Notes: a model not told the origin generated them from the letters alone. Positions 1-8,188 are shown, numbered from the stretch's first letter. The stretch is 64,000 nucleotides of DNA from Microvenator marinus (GCF_007993755.1 NZ_CP042467.1:2194001-2258000); one strand, 5' to 3'. Numbers and translations: made by a program.

Positions 1-259
1 AATGGGTGTCCTGCCGTTGCAGTACAAGGGCTCAGACACAACCGAGTCCCTCGGACTGACGGGTCACGAGACCTTCGATATCCAGATCACCGACGACGTC
101 GAGCCGTTGCAAGACATCAAGGTCAAAGCCACGTCGCCGGATGGAAAAGTCACCGAGTTCGTGGCGCAGTGCCGCATCGATACCCCTGTTGAGGTCGATT
201 ACTACCGTCACGGCGGCATCTTGCACTACGTCTTGAGACGAATGGCAGGCCAAGCGTAG
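1..259 (+). CDS. acnA: Aconitate hydratase, C-terminal fragment (5' end outside window)
   Basis: This is the last 86 codons of a gene that begins before the window; the reading frame is set by the codon at 2-4 and ends with TAG at 257-259. The fragment contains hallmark C-terminal aconitase A segments: GVLPLQ near its start, ESLGLTGHETFDI, and the terminal DTPVEVDYYRHGGIL followed by YVLR. The enzyme is the TCA-cycle [4Fe-4S] dehydratase that interconverts citrate and isocitrate in the cytoplasm. The active-site cysteines lie upstream and cannot be seen, so the call rests on C-terminal similarity only. A hairpin with a T-run follows 41 bases after the stop and probably ends this transcript. 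Confidence 0.93.
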   Translation, partial: MGVLPLQYKGSDTTESLGLTGHETFDIQITDDVEPLQDIKVKATSPDGKVTEFVAQCRIDTPVEVDYYRHGGILHYVLRRMAGQA

Positions 260-269
260 GCGATTGTAC

Positions 270-296
270 TTGACCTAAATTATTCGGGAATAGAAT
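270..296 (+). promoter_or_regulatory. Candidate sigma-70 promoter of the Bax-inhibitor gene
   Basis: TTGACC at 270-275 resembles a -35 box, and TAGAAT at 291-296 resembles a -10 box with a short 15-bp spacer; AATTAT at 294-299 is an alternative with 18 bp. The predicted start lies near 303, inside the ascending arm of the aconitase terminator. Transcripts starting there would have only part of the hairpin, which could let them escape termination. This is pattern matching only. Confidence 0.3.
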
Positions 297-299
297 TAT

Positions 300-334
300 A
301 CGGCGCAGATATTTACACTGCGCCGTTTCTTTTT
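300..334 (+). terminator. Rho-independent terminator after aconitase
   Basis: ACGGCGCAG (300-308) pairs perfectly with CTGCGCCGT (318-326) around a 9-base loop, followed by TTTCTTTTTT running to 334. It sits 41 bases after the aconitase stop and directly before the Shine-Dalgarno sequence of the next gene. Confidence 0.85.
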
Positions 335-344
335 GGAGGAGACC

Positions 345-1034
345 ATGGAAGCTCAAGTTTGGAACTCAGTATCGACCGCATCAACAGACGAGCGGGTCGC
401 ATTCATACGAAAAACTTACGCCCACCTTTTGTTCGCCATTCTGGCTTTCGTGGGTATCGAAGTCGCACTTTTTGCGACGGGCCTCGCCGAAGTCATCGCA
501 CAGACGATGCTTAGCGTGAGCTGGCTCCTCGTCCTCGGACTCTTCATGGGCGTGGGTTGGCTCGCGGATTGGTGGGCACATAAAGACACAAGCCCTGGCC
601 TTCAGTACATGGGGCTGATTCTCTACGTGGTGGCTGAGGCGATCATCTTTGTGCCGATTCTCTACATCGCATCGGCGTACTCAGACCCAAGCGTGATTCC
701 ATCTGCCGCCGTCACAACGTTGCTGGTTTTTGCGGGCCTTACCGTGAGCGTCTTTGCGACCAAGAAAGACTTCTCCTTCTTGAGGTCAGGCCTCATGATC
801 GCGGGATTCCTCGCAATCGGTCTCATCGTTGCGGCCTCTCTCTTTGGATTTGAGCTAGGCCTACTCTTCTCAGTGGCCATGGCTGGGCTGGCCGCTGGCT
901 ACGTCCTTTACTACACATCCAACGTGTTGCATCACTACAACACCAACCAGCACGTGGCTGCGTCGCTAGCTCTCTTCTCGGCGGTGGCATTGCTCTTCTG
1001 GTACATTTTGCGCATCTTCATGTCGCGCGACTAA
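345..1034 (+). CDS. Bax inhibitor-1 / YccA family membrane protein
   Basis: This 229-residue protein is almost entirely hydrophobic, with about seven predicted membrane helices after a short polar N-terminus (roughly residues 20-225). The length and pattern fit the BI-1/YccA/TMBIM family, whose bacterial members are inner-membrane proteins; some are pH-dependent calcium leak channels and E. coli YccA modulates FtsH. The ATG at 345 was chosen over an in-frame TTG at 333 because GGAGGAG (335-341) precedes it at normal spacing. The gene stands alone between the aconitase terminator and a short outer-membrane protein operon. Family assignment is from overall topology and sequence feel, not from a single catalytic motif. 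Confidence 0.8.
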   Translation: MEAQVWNSVSTASTDERVAFIRKTYAHLLFAILAFVGIEVALFATGLAEVIAQTMLSVSWLLVLGLFMGVGWLADWWAHKDTSPGLQYMGLILYVVAEAIIFVPILYIASAYSDPSVIPSAAVTTLLVFAGLTVSVFATKKDFSFLRSGLMIAGFLAIGLIVAASLFGFELGLLFSVAMAGLAAGYVLYYTSNVLHHYNTNQHVAASLALFSAVALLFWYILRIFMSRD

Positions 1035-1106
1035 GCACCACTAAACACTTGCCTTATCTCGGCATCCTGCGAAACTACGCGCACTGAGACTTTTGTTGGA
1101 GTGCGT

Positions 1107-1856
1107 GTGTCCAAGATATCTGGTTTTGCAATTCTTCTGGCATTGATTGGGGTTTCGTATTCACCTGATGCCCACGCTCAATACGTGGACAAGGATGATT
1201 TGGCGCGATTTGACTCAGAGCTCGATCGCGACTCGTTCATGGCTACCGCTCGATTCCGTGCGGTCATGGTGCCGCCCTTTCTACTCGGGCTGGCGTTTGA
1301 TGAGCACGCCAACAACTGGCAGGACGGCACCACGAATTTCGCCTACGGCGTGGAGTTTTCGTGGCGCCGAAATCAGGATTTCGAGATTGGCCTGGCCATC
1401 GATTACGCGGACTTGAGCATGCCCGGGCAATTCTGGCTGGCGTCTGACGACCCACCAGACGATGCCGACTGGACCACCGTGGATATTGGACTCCTAAGCC
1501 TTGTTCTCTCTTCGTACTGGTTCTGGGACGTCAATGAGTGGTTCTCGCCCTATATTGGCGGGGGTATCGGCCCAGCTTTGGTCATCGGCGAGGTCAACAA
1601 ATACAATCCGCGTCCGGGCACACCGTGCCGGTCGGCAGGTACTTACAATCCCCCAGGATGTGTGGGGGAGAACGGGGAACCCGACTTGGAAGCCTATTTT
1701 GACCCCGCAGAAAAAGAGAATATTCCTCCAGTTTTGCCCGTCTTGAACCTGACACTTGGAGCACGATTCAATATCTCGAAACACGGTGTGCTCAAGCTCG
1801 AGTTCGGCTTCCAAAACTACCTCTTTGCTGGCATTGCCGCGGGAGGACAGTGGTAG
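1107..1856 (+). CDS. Probable outer-membrane beta-barrel protein
   Basis: A 249-residue exported protein. A signal peptide covers about residues 1-24 and ends in DAHA before QYVDKDD. The rest alternates short amphipathic strands such as FAYGVEFSW and GARFNISKHG, as expected of a small outer-membrane barrel, and the chain ends in an aromatic residue (QW), typical of barrels handled by BamA. A central loop holds two cysteines (TPCRS and PGCVG) that may form a disulfide. GTG at 1107 is preferred over GTG at 1101 because GGAG (1098-1101) is then 5 bases upstream. The next gene begins 4 bases after its stop, so the two are probably cotranscribed. Function is unknown. Confidence 0.65.
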   Translation: MSKISGFAILLALIGVSYSPDAHAQYVDKDDLARFDSELDRDSFMATARFRAVMVPPFLLGLAFDEHANNWQDGTTNFAYGVEFSWRRNQDFEIGLAIDYADLSMPGQFWLASDDPPDDADWTTVDIGLLSLVLSSYWFWDVNEWFSPYIGGGIGPALVIGEVNKYNPRPGTPCRSAGTYNPPGCVGENGEPDLEAYFDPAEKENIPPVLPVLNLTLGARFNISKHGVLKLEFGFQNYLFAGIAAGGQW

Positions 1857-1860
1857 ACAC

Positions 1861-2475
1861 ATGAAAGCATTTGTTTTTGTCTTATTCTCATTGATTTCAT
1901 TCAATGCTTGGGCAACCGAGCCTGTACCGGGTCAAGAGTATACCGGCCCGCAGAAGTTCGAGTTGGCGCAACTCGGCCTCAGCTTTGACCTTCCGAAAGG
2001 ATGGAGTGGCGGGATCCCGCCCGGACAAGAGATCTTCGTCATGGCTGCCCCTGGGGTTGAAGGTTTCATCTTCCTCAGCGTGAATCAGTCCTCTCAAGCT
2101 GAAATCACCCAAACGATGGCCGGCCAGATTCCCTTGGATGAAGGCATGGTGCTCATCCCGAGTGCCACTCCCAAGACCAAGAAGAACAAGGTTACCAACA
2201 CATATACGGTGACGGGCACCGAGTACTCTGGTGAGGGAACGGCCATCATCGGCCCTGGCGGCGTTTCTCTGCTCGTTCTCGCGCTAGCTGCGCCCGCAGG
2301 TATGGATGTTACAAAGAAGGCCGCAAACGCCGTCATAGCCAGCGCAAAGCTCGCCAAACCGAAAGCCGCAAAGTCAAACGTGGGAAAAACAGGCTCCGGT
2401 CCCTGGGACGCGCCGCTCAACCTCAATCGGGCGACACGTGGAGCGTGGAGCTCAATCAAGTTGGGAACGAGCTGA
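1861..2475 (+). CDS. Secreted protein of unknown function with a probable 3' frameshift
   Basis: The frame gives 204 residues: a signal peptide (about 1-18, ending NAWA), then a soluble domain opening with LGLSFDLPKGW. The ATG at 1861 lies 4 bases after the previous stop. The last 17 or so codons in this frame look non-biological (NRATRGAWSSIKLGTS), while the -1 frame across the same DNA reads SGDTWSVELNQVGNELRING and continues to a stop at 2523-2525. A single-base indel near 2415-2430 would join the two into a protein of about 220 residues ending only 5 bp from the convergent Fe-S carrier gene. It may be a real mutation, an assembly error or, less likely, programmed slippage. No domain family was recognised. 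Confidence 0.6.
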   Translation: MKAFVFVLFSLISFNAWATEPVPGQEYTGPQKFELAQLGLSFDLPKGWSGGIPPGQEIFVMAAPGVEGFIFLSVNQSSQAEITQTMAGQIPLDEGMVLIPSATPKTKKNKVTNTYTVTGTEYSGEGTAIIGPGGVSLLVLALAAPAGMDVTKKAANAVIASAKLAKPKAAKSNVGKTGSGPWDAPLNLNRATRGAWSSIKLGTS

Positions 2476-2525
2476 GAATCAACGGTGTGAAGTGGTTTAT
2501 CGATGGGGCGGCAGCTTGTAACTAA
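2422..2525 (+). other. Displaced C-terminal coding segment (-1 frame) of the preceding gene
   Basis: Reading codons from 2424 gives QSGDTWSVELNQVGN, then ELRINGVKWFIDGAAACN and a TAA stop. The segment has balanced hydrophobic and charged residues and a plausible beta-strand pattern, unlike the in-frame tail. It has no start codon or ribosome site of its own, so it is best read as the true end of the gene starting at 1861. Confidence 0.6.
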
Positions 2526-2530
2526 GCTTC

Positions 2531-2860
2531 TTAGACCGCGAAGCTCGTTCCGCACCCGCAACTTCTTTTGGCATTGGGGTTTTGAAACTTGAACCCGCCA
2601 CCGGTCATGGTCGACTCGTAGTCCACTTCGGTTCCGGAAAGATAGAGATAGCTCTTGGGGTCCACGAATACTCGTACGCCATTCTGGACGAACACGCGGT
2701 CGTTATCTGCCGGGGTTTCAACGATATCGAGCACGTAGTTCAGACCTGAACATCCACCGGCTTTCACGCCGACTTTGACACCCGCACTTGCGGTGTCGAT
2801 CTCATTCTCGGTCATAATTCTTAGGGCGTGTTTGGCTGCGTTTTCTGTAATCAAAATCAT
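2531..2860 (-). CDS. A-type iron-sulfur cluster carrier (HesB/IscA/ErpA family)
   Basis: A 109-residue protein with the three invariant cysteines of A-type Fe-S carriers: Cys37 in AGGCSG and Cys101/Cys103 in the terminal SCGCG. Length matches IscA (107) and ErpA (114). These proteins bind a [2Fe-2S] or [4Fe-4S] cluster and pass it to apo-enzymes in the cytoplasm. The second ATG (2860) was chosen because GGAGAGG lies 5 bases upstream; the first ATG at 2881 has no such site. There is no isc or suf operon around it, so it appears free-standing like erpA, but I cannot separate ErpA from IscA by eye. Confidence 0.92.
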   Translation of the reverse strand: MILITENAAKHALRIMTENEIDTASAGVKVGVKAGGCSGLNYVLDIVETPADNDRVFVQNGVRVFVDPKSYLYLSGTEVDYESTMTGGGFKFQNPNAKRSCGCGTSFAV

Positions 2861-2942
2861 AGGTACCTCTCCATGGGCCATTTGGCCTAAACGTAACGCT
2901 CAAAGAGATACCCGAATTCCCCAAAATTGTACAATGGATGAT

Positions 2943-2969
2943 GTACCCGCGGAGAGAGTCCGCGGGTAC
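2943..2969 (-). terminator. Strong hairpin after the OmpA/TSP3 gene
   Basis: GTACCCGCGGA (2943-2953) and TCCGCGGGTAC (2959-2969) form a perfect 11-bp stem with a 5-base loop, 7 bases after the stop codon of the minus-strand OmpA gene. There is no clear T-run, so it may act as an mRNA 3'-end stabiliser or a non-canonical terminator. Confidence 0.6.
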
Positions 2970-2976
2970 GACGTCG

Positions 2977-4680
2977 CTACTGCTCGAGAATGTTGAACTC
3001 GACGCGGCGATTCATAGAACGTGCAGCGTTGTTGCGATTAGGCGTCAACGGCTTGGTCTCGCCGTAGCCTTTGGCCACAAGACGGTCACCGGCGATTTCA
3101 CGCTCCATCAAGTAGAGACGAACGGAGTCAGCACGCTCTTGGGATAGCACCATGTTCTTCTCGTCAGCTCCCACATCGTCGGTGTGACCAGCGATCTCCA
3201 CCTTCTTGATGTCCGGGTTGCTTCTCAGAATGAGGGCAACCTGATCGAGCAAATTGAAGGACTCTGGCTTGATCTCAGCCTTGCCGGTCTCGAAGTAGAC
3301 ACGATCCATGATCTTGATGGCTTCGCCTTCACGAACCGCCTTGGTTTCCTTCGGAGGACAACCGTTGTCTTCTTTCAAGCCAGGCTCGTTGGGACACTGG
3401 TCCTCAGCATCAAAGATGCCGTCGTTATCGTTGTCTGGCTCCGGGCAGCCGTCTTCGTCTTGGAATCCATCCATGTCTTCAGCATCATCGGGACACTTAT
3501 CCGATTCGTTCGGGATGCCGTCACCATCCACGTCCGGATTTGGGCAGCCGCCGTCTTCTTGACGTCCTGGCTCGTTTGGACAGTTATCATCAGCATCCAA
3601 AATGGCGTCGCCATCATTGTCAGGGTCAGGACAGCCGTTTTCATCCTCAAACTCGTCCATATCTTCGGGCTCGTTCGGGCATTGGTCGTCAGCATCAGCG
3701 ATGCCATCGCCATCGTTATCGAGGTCAGGACAACCATCTTCGTCTTCAAAGCCGTCCAAATCTTCGGGGTCGCGAGGACACTCGTCTTTTGAGTTCGGAA
3801 TGCCGTCTTTGTCGAAGTCGCCATCACGAGGCGACCATGAGACGCCAAGGAGCGCACGGAACTCTGGTGTTCCGACGCCGGGGGTTAGACCGGCGCCACC
3901 GGCGGTCATGATCGTGAATCCTGGGTCGATATTGATCTTCGCGCCGAGGAGGCCTTCGAGCGGTGTTTCTTCGCGCCCAAAGATCGAGCTGAAATCACTC
4001 TTTCCAGTAACTTCGGCGCCGAGTTGAACCATGCCTTCGAGGAACGCAAGTTCAGCACCTGTGCCAAAGACGACCTGTTGCGAGGCCTCAAAATCCTGAA
4101 CTCGACGCGAGCCTTGCACAAGCACACCGGCATTCGCCGCAAGAGTGACCATGCCGAGTCGGACGTCGAACAAAAGTTTTGGGGTTGCGGTAAATCCACC
4201 GGACCCAACAAAGGCATCGCCTGAGCCTGTCGGAAAGGTCAAATCGATCATCGCACCTAGCCCGATCATCGAGTCTTCATCGTTGAAAAACGAAAACTTC
4301 GGCCTCAATGAAAGGTCACCTGCGGCAAATCCGCCGCGATCTTCGGCCTGAAAGGTCACGTCATTAACCAGATAGAGCGGCATGGAGAGGTCCACCTGAA
4401 TCCACTCGGTCAAGCCGATTCCGGCCCCGAGGTGCAGCGCCATCTGCTGATCGACGATCGAATTCCGGGTTCCGTCGGGAAATGCCTCAGCCAATGGACG
4501 GCTCGAATAATTGAGCACCACACCGAAAGCAGGATCGAGGTGCTTGAGCGTGCGACCGTACTCCAGAGAGTAAAGTCCATGAGGCCCGACGATCGGTGAG
4601 AAGTTCTGAACGTTCAAATCTTGCGCGCTCGCGAGCGTCGGCAAGGTCATTAACAAGGACACCAAAAAGATTTTTTTCAT
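2977..4680 (-). CDS. OmpA-family outer-membrane protein with thrombospondin type 3 repeats
   Basis: A 567-residue exported protein. Residues 1-20 are a signal peptide (MKKIFLVSLLMT, ending ASAQ); about 21-285 look like a barrel or beta-rich domain; about 288-442 contain repeated Asp-rich TSP3 calcium-binding units (DxDxDGIxDxxDxCP) with regular cysteines; about 450-565 form an OmpA peptidoglycan-binding domain with AGHTDDVG and LSQERADSVR. It probably ties the outer membrane to the cell wall with a calcium-stiffened stalk between. ATG at 4680 follows GGGGA at suitable spacing; an upstream in-frame GTG (4695) lacks one. A perfect inverted repeat lies in the divergent upstream region and a strong hairpin follows the stop. 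This architecture is common in Myxococcota and Bacteroidota. Confidence 0.9.
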   Translation of the reverse strand: MKKIFLVSLLMTLPTLASAQDLNVQNFSPIVGPHGLYSLEYGRTLKHLDPAFGVVLNYSSRPLAEAFPDGTRNSIVDQQMALHLGAGIGLTEWIQVDLSMPLYLVNDVTFQAEDRGGFAAGDLSLRPKFSFFNDEDSMIGLGAMIDLTFPTGSGDAFVGSGGFTATPKLLFDVRLGMVTLAANAGVLVQGSRRVQDFEASQQVVFGTGAELAFLEGMVQLGAEVTGKSDFSSIFGREETPLEGLLGAKINIDPGFTIMTAGGAGLTPGVGTPEFRALLGVSWSPRDGDFDKDGIPNSKDECPRDPEDLDGFEDEDGCPDLDNDGDGIADADDQCPNEPEDMDEFEDENGCPDPDNDGDAILDADDNCPNEPGRQEDGGCPNPDVDGDGIPNESDKCPDDAEDMDGFQDEDGCPEPDNDNDGIFDAEDQCPNEPGLKEDNGCPPKETKAVREGEAIKIMDRVYFETGKAEIKPESFNLLDQVALILRSNPDIKKVEIAGHTDDVGADEKNMVLSQERADSVRLYLMEREIAGDRLVAKGYGETKPLTPNRNNAARSMNRRVEFNILEQ

Positions 4681-4773
4681 TTTAAGATTCCCCACGCGGA
4701 GTGCGACTTTCCAAGCTTAACAGACCCCATGTTAGGCCAGATTTCCGATTTCTACACGAAAAACTTTGAGGAA

Positions 4774-4794
4774 TTTTCGCAACACTTGCGAAAA
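4774..4794. promoter_or_regulatory. Perfect 9+3+9 inverted repeat between divergent genes
   Basis: TTTTCGCAA (4774-4782), CAC, TTGCGAAAA (4786-4794). It sits in the 186-bp space between the divergent OmpA/TSP3 gene (start 4680) and the 304-residue protein gene (start 4867), about 95 bp from the first and 75 bp from the second. Position and symmetry suggest a dimeric repressor or activator site rather than a terminator. No known operator was recognised. Confidence 0.4.
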
Positions 4795-4866
4795 ACGTCC
4801 GAAAATATGTTTAGAGCGTGCGTTGCGCTCTCTTGAAACTCGAATAACGAAATTGAGGAGAACGTC

Positions 4867-5781
4867 ATGGAATATGGCATGAAATCATATCTAGAGCTGG
4901 TCGAACACGGAAACCCTTTGCACCAGGAGGGTCCACAATGCCCGCGAGAAACTCTCTTGGAGTTGATCGACTTTTGCGAATATCGCCCTCCACTGGAAAT
5001 GGCGAGCCCGTGGCGACTGGCGCCCGCAGCGGCTCGCGAGCTCGAGGAAGCCACAGGTTACGCACCTGAAGGAGGTTGGGGAAATTTCGTCACGCTTGCC
5101 GCGGCAGGCGGATTTTTTGCCGTCAAGAACGAGGGGATCTTATGCGTGTTCAATCGTCACACCGTCGAAAAGGAAAACACTGCCGCGGATGTTCAGAAGA
5201 AGCTCCTCGAGGGCTTTACGCGCTGGCTTGCGCCGCCACAAACCATGGCCGGACTTCTGGTGGGCCTGGGCCTGCATCCCATGTGGGGCCTGAGGGTGGC
5301 ACACGAGGTCAGAGCGCGGCATTTCGGTGGGCACATGGAGCTCAAGGACTCCCGGATATTTCCACCAAACCAGCTGGCTATCGTCGAAGAAATGATCTTT
5401 GGCGCTATCGCGGCAATCTTCGGCGTGCTCCAAGAGCTTGACCCAAAGAAGAGCTATCCGGTGGACGCACTCGCCCAGGTGATCGCCGCGTCGATGCATA
5501 GCAGTCGCCTCACTCATGCGGAGAGAATCTCCAACGTGCACGGCGCACTGCCGGTGTTCGTTGACGAGGTCTCACGCTCAGGTTGTTATGAGTTTTCGTC
5601 GAGCGACTTCCTTCGTGCTGTACTGGTTCCCTCTGGGGCAGCCTGCCTCGTTCCGCACGAGCGGTTCGCGGTGGCTCCGGGTGTGTTTGAAGGTCTGAGG
5701 ATAGGGATTTTGACCGAGGACGCTCAGCGCTCCTGCCTCGAATGGCTCAAAGCCGACTCGTGCGCCTCAATGGTGGCTTAG
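4867..5781 (+). CDS. Protein of unknown function, 304 residues
   Basis: I do not recognise this protein. It has no signal peptide and is mostly soluble, with a Gly/Ala/Leu-rich stretch around residues 121-140 (MAGLLVGLGLHPMWGL) and a later amphipathic helix (IFGAIAAIFGVLQEL). It contains several His residues and five or more Cys, but no obvious catalytic signature. The ATG at 4867 is well supported by GAGGAG 6 bases upstream. The gene is divergent from OmpA/TSP3, and its stop overlaps the stop of the convergent lipoprotein gene by four bases (5778-5781). Possible roles cannot be inferred from the neighbours. Confidence 0.7.
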   Translation: MEYGMKSYLELVEHGNPLHQEGPQCPRETLLELIDFCEYRPPLEMASPWRLAPAAARELEEATGYAPEGGWGNFVTLAAAGGFFAVKNEGILCVFNRHTVEKENTAADVQKKLLEGFTRWLAPPQTMAGLLVGLGLHPMWGLRVAHEVRARHFGGHMELKDSRIFPPNQLAIVEEMIFGAIAAIFGVLQELDPKKSYPVDALAQVIAASMHSSRLTHAERISNVHGALPVFVDEVSRSGCYEFSSSDFLRAVLVPSGAACLVPHERFAVAPGVFEGLRIGILTEDAQRSCLEWLKADSCASMVA

Positions 5782-7454
5782 CGAGGAATCCCGTCAAAAA
5801 CTGCGTTGATGGGCGTCCAGTCTTCGGACTGGGCGTCCCATCGACCGACTACCCAAAACTCGTCCACAGCATTGATCAGGCGAGTCATGCGCTCGATCTC
5901 TACGCCGTTTGAATAGACCTTGACGATGGCGCCGGCGCCAGGAAAGGCGAAGAGATTAGAGGCGTGAATTCCAATCTCCCACACATCTGCGCCAGAGTTC
6001 GAGACCACAACTTCTGGTCGATCGCCACTCCAGCTTGTGGAACGTACTTCCGCGCCATCGCATTTAGGCTGCAGGATATGACAATCATTAACTGAACCCC
6101 AACGGGTCGACTCGCCGTTCTGAGCCTTCGACACGTGAAGATCCAGATTCACACCTCGGCCGATGCCACCATCTTCCGGAATCAAATCTCCGATATTCTC
6201 CCACGAAAGCTCCACGTAAAAACGGTCAGTGGGTAGCGCCACGAAGCTCAGCTCCGTTGCATCACACGAGACGCCACTTTCCGAAACACTGCGTTGCGCG
6301 ACGCGGTATCGGCCAATCCAGTCCGCGCGCACGATCATTTCGTTGCCAAAATTCGCGGTCACGACGCGCCCCGCAGCTGGCGACTGGTCAAGCCAGAGTT
6401 CCGCCGGGGTATCCTGCGATTGACTTTCTATGCGGGCGAGCGCACCGGGTGATACCTCGAGCTCGGCAACTTCTGACAACTCTTGCCATTCCGGATCTGC
6501 GAACACCGTCTGTGCCACGTCTTCATTCACACACGGCCCGATGACCCGCCCAGAAATCTGCGAGTCAATCTTCTCTCCCTCGTCCAAATACAAGGTGGCA
6601 TGCCCACTAAACTCGCCCACGGCCGAGGGAGCTTGGACCAAGAGCTCCACATGTTCGCCAGGTCTCACCTCGACCGGCAACTCAAGCTCGGAGGAGATCT
6701 CTAAGTCGCTCGTGAAATCGAGCCACGTTAGTTTTCGAGTCCCACAATTTTGAAGCCAAATCGACTGAGTATCTCCAGGTTCAACGAAGCCCATCTCGAG
6801 CCGAGGCGTAAGAGAAACGCACGAATTCTGGGTGGTAATGGGAATGGAATACGTTGAAAAACTCGAGGTGATCAGTCCAAGCTCCACGCTCCCCTGAACC
6901 TGGCTTAGGCCCGGTGCCGGACGATACTCCACGATGAGCGTTGCCGAGTCTCCGGGCGCCATCCTCAGACGCTGTACAGCGCTTTGAAGTGCAAAGACCG
7001 GCTCTCCATCGGGCTTTAAAGGCCCACGCACTTTGACTTGCTCCACGACCAAGACCTGTGTGCCACAATTCACGATGGTCAACGGAAGACGCTGCGTCTT
7101 GTAATCAGCCTGCACTACAAAGCTCAACTCTCCCGAAGAAATCGAAAACGGCTGGCCCTGATCACACGTATTCTCAATCGGTGTGCAGGTTCCGTCGACG
7201 CATGAAGACTGGTCCTGACAAACACGCACATCAAAATCACTGCCTAACGGGTCGCAGAGAAGGACCGTCTGCGAGCTGGTACAAACTTTGGAATTGGGCT
7301 CACATACTTGAGGAGTCGGCGGGGGCAGCGGATCCGGCAAAGGTTCCGTGGTGATGCCTGGAAGGTCACAGCCAGACGCGAACCACAGGAGGATCAAGAA
7401 GACAATCGCCACCCCACGGCCAGCGTATGCTATTTCTGAATCCTGGTTCCTCAT
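5778..7454 (-). CDS. Lipoprotein with ASH/choice-of-anchor-D-like beta domains
   Basis: A 558-residue protein whose N-terminus carries a lipobox (LWFASGC) after a hydrophobic stretch, so it should be lipid-anchored. A Pro-rich linker and a small Cys-rich module (about residues 45-95: VCEPNSKVC, CVDGTC) follow. Two beta domains then resemble ASPM-SPD-2-Hydin / choice-of-anchor D repeats, with LTIVNCGTQVL near 135 and IWLQNCGTRKLTW near 240. The C-terminal half is beta-rich with no recognised family. ATG 7454 was chosen over 7514 because GGAG precedes it and the lipobox then falls at normal distance. It is divergent from the SRAP gene and tail-to-tail with the 304-residue protein. Probably a cell-surface structural or adhesive protein (inference). 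Confidence 0.72.
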   Translation of the reverse strand: MRNQDSEIAYAGRGVAIVFLILLWFASGCDLPGITTEPLPDPLPPPTPQVCEPNSKVCTSSQTVLLCDPLGSDFDVRVCQDQSSCVDGTCTPIENTCDQGQPFSISSGELSFVVQADYKTQRLPLTIVNCGTQVLVVEQVKVRGPLKPDGEPVFALQSAVQRLRMAPGDSATLIVEYRPAPGLSQVQGSVELGLITSSFSTYSIPITTQNSCVSLTPRLEMGFVEPGDTQSIWLQNCGTRKLTWLDFTSDLEISSELELPVEVRPGEHVELLVQAPSAVGEFSGHATLYLDEGEKIDSQISGRVIGPCVNEDVAQTVFADPEWQELSEVAELEVSPGALARIESQSQDTPAELWLDQSPAAGRVVTANFGNEMIVRADWIGRYRVAQRSVSESGVSCDATELSFVALPTDRFYVELSWENIGDLIPEDGGIGRGVNLDLHVSKAQNGESTRWGSVNDCHILQPKCDGAEVRSTSWSGDRPEVVVSNSGADVWEIGIHASNLFAFPGAGAIVKVYSNGVEIERMTRLINAVDEFWVVGRWDAQSEDWTPINAVFDGIPR

Positions 7455-7516
7455 CTGGTGCTCCAAAAGCTCTTGATAGTATACGTGAGGATGAAGATTA
7501 GTAAAAAGGTGCAATT

Positions 7517-8185
7517 ATGTGTGGCCGTTTCACGCTCGCAACGACACAGGATCAGTTGAGTTCCACCTACGGATTGAGCATGGATCCGCCCGCTCCGCGG
7601 TTCAATATCGCTCCAACACAAGATGTTCTTCTGGTTCGAAAGACACCAGAAACCGGGCTGACGGGTGGCGTTGCTCGTTGGGGCCTCGTGCCCGAATGGG
7701 CCGATGACCTGAGTATTGGCTCAAAATGTTTCAACGCGCGCGGCGAGACGGTTTTAGAGAAGCCTGCGTTTAAGGCAGCAATCCAAAGGCGACGCGGCAT
7801 CTTACCAATGAGTGGGTTTTTCGAATGGACCGAGAAGTCTCGGCGCGCATGGTACATCTTTGGAGAAGAACTCCTGAGTGCTGCAGCTATTTGGGAGTCT
7901 TGGACAGACGGCGACCAGGTCGTTGAATCCTGCTCGATGCTCACGCGGCCAGCAGATGACTTCATGGCTGAAGTGCACGACAGAATGCCTGTTTTTCTGA
8001 GCCCGGAGGACTTTGAACCATGGCTCGACGACCACCCGATAGGGACGCCTGAGATCCAAAGCTACCTTCAGAAATCGGTGCCATTAGAACGCCACGAAGT
8101 TGCGACAAAGGTCAACGATCTCAGCCAGGACTCATCAGAGCTCATCCAGAAGATCGACCCCATTCAAGGCTCGCTTTTCGGCTAA
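7517..8185 (+). CDS. SRAP-family abasic-site protein (YedK/HMCES)
   Basis: A 222-residue SOS-response-associated peptidase family protein. The catalytic Cys2 lies in MCGRF, so the start is fixed at 7517 because Cys2 must become N-terminal. Asn30 (RFNIAPTQ), Glu103 (GFFEW) and His154 (EVHDRMPVF) are the other conserved active-site residues. Family members form a thiazolidine crosslink with abasic sites in single-stranded DNA and so protect stalled forks. Length fits E. coli YedK (222). It stands alone, with its end 3 bp from the convergent vWA protein gene. I see no LexA-type box in the short 62-bp upstream space. Confidence 0.95.
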   Translation: MCGRFTLATTQDQLSSTYGLSMDPPAPRFNIAPTQDVLLVRKTPETGLTGGVARWGLVPEWADDLSIGSKCFNARGETVLEKPAFKAAIQRRRGILPMSGFFEWTEKSRRAWYIFGEELLSAAAIWESWTDGDQVVESCSMLTRPADDFMAEVHDRMPVFLSPEDFEPWLDDHPIGTPEIQSYLQKSVPLERHEVATKVNDLSQDSSELIQKIDPIQGSLFG

Positions 8186-8188
8186 ATG

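Noticed and set aside
3184-3792. 202-residue plus-strand frame
   Set aside because: It is an artefact of the repetitive Asp-rich TSP3 codons in the minus-strand OmpA gene.
3355-3815. Regular repeats as a CRISPR or satellite array
   Set aside because: Repeats translate into TSP3 calcium motifs in frame; they vary at synonymous positions and lack unique spacers.
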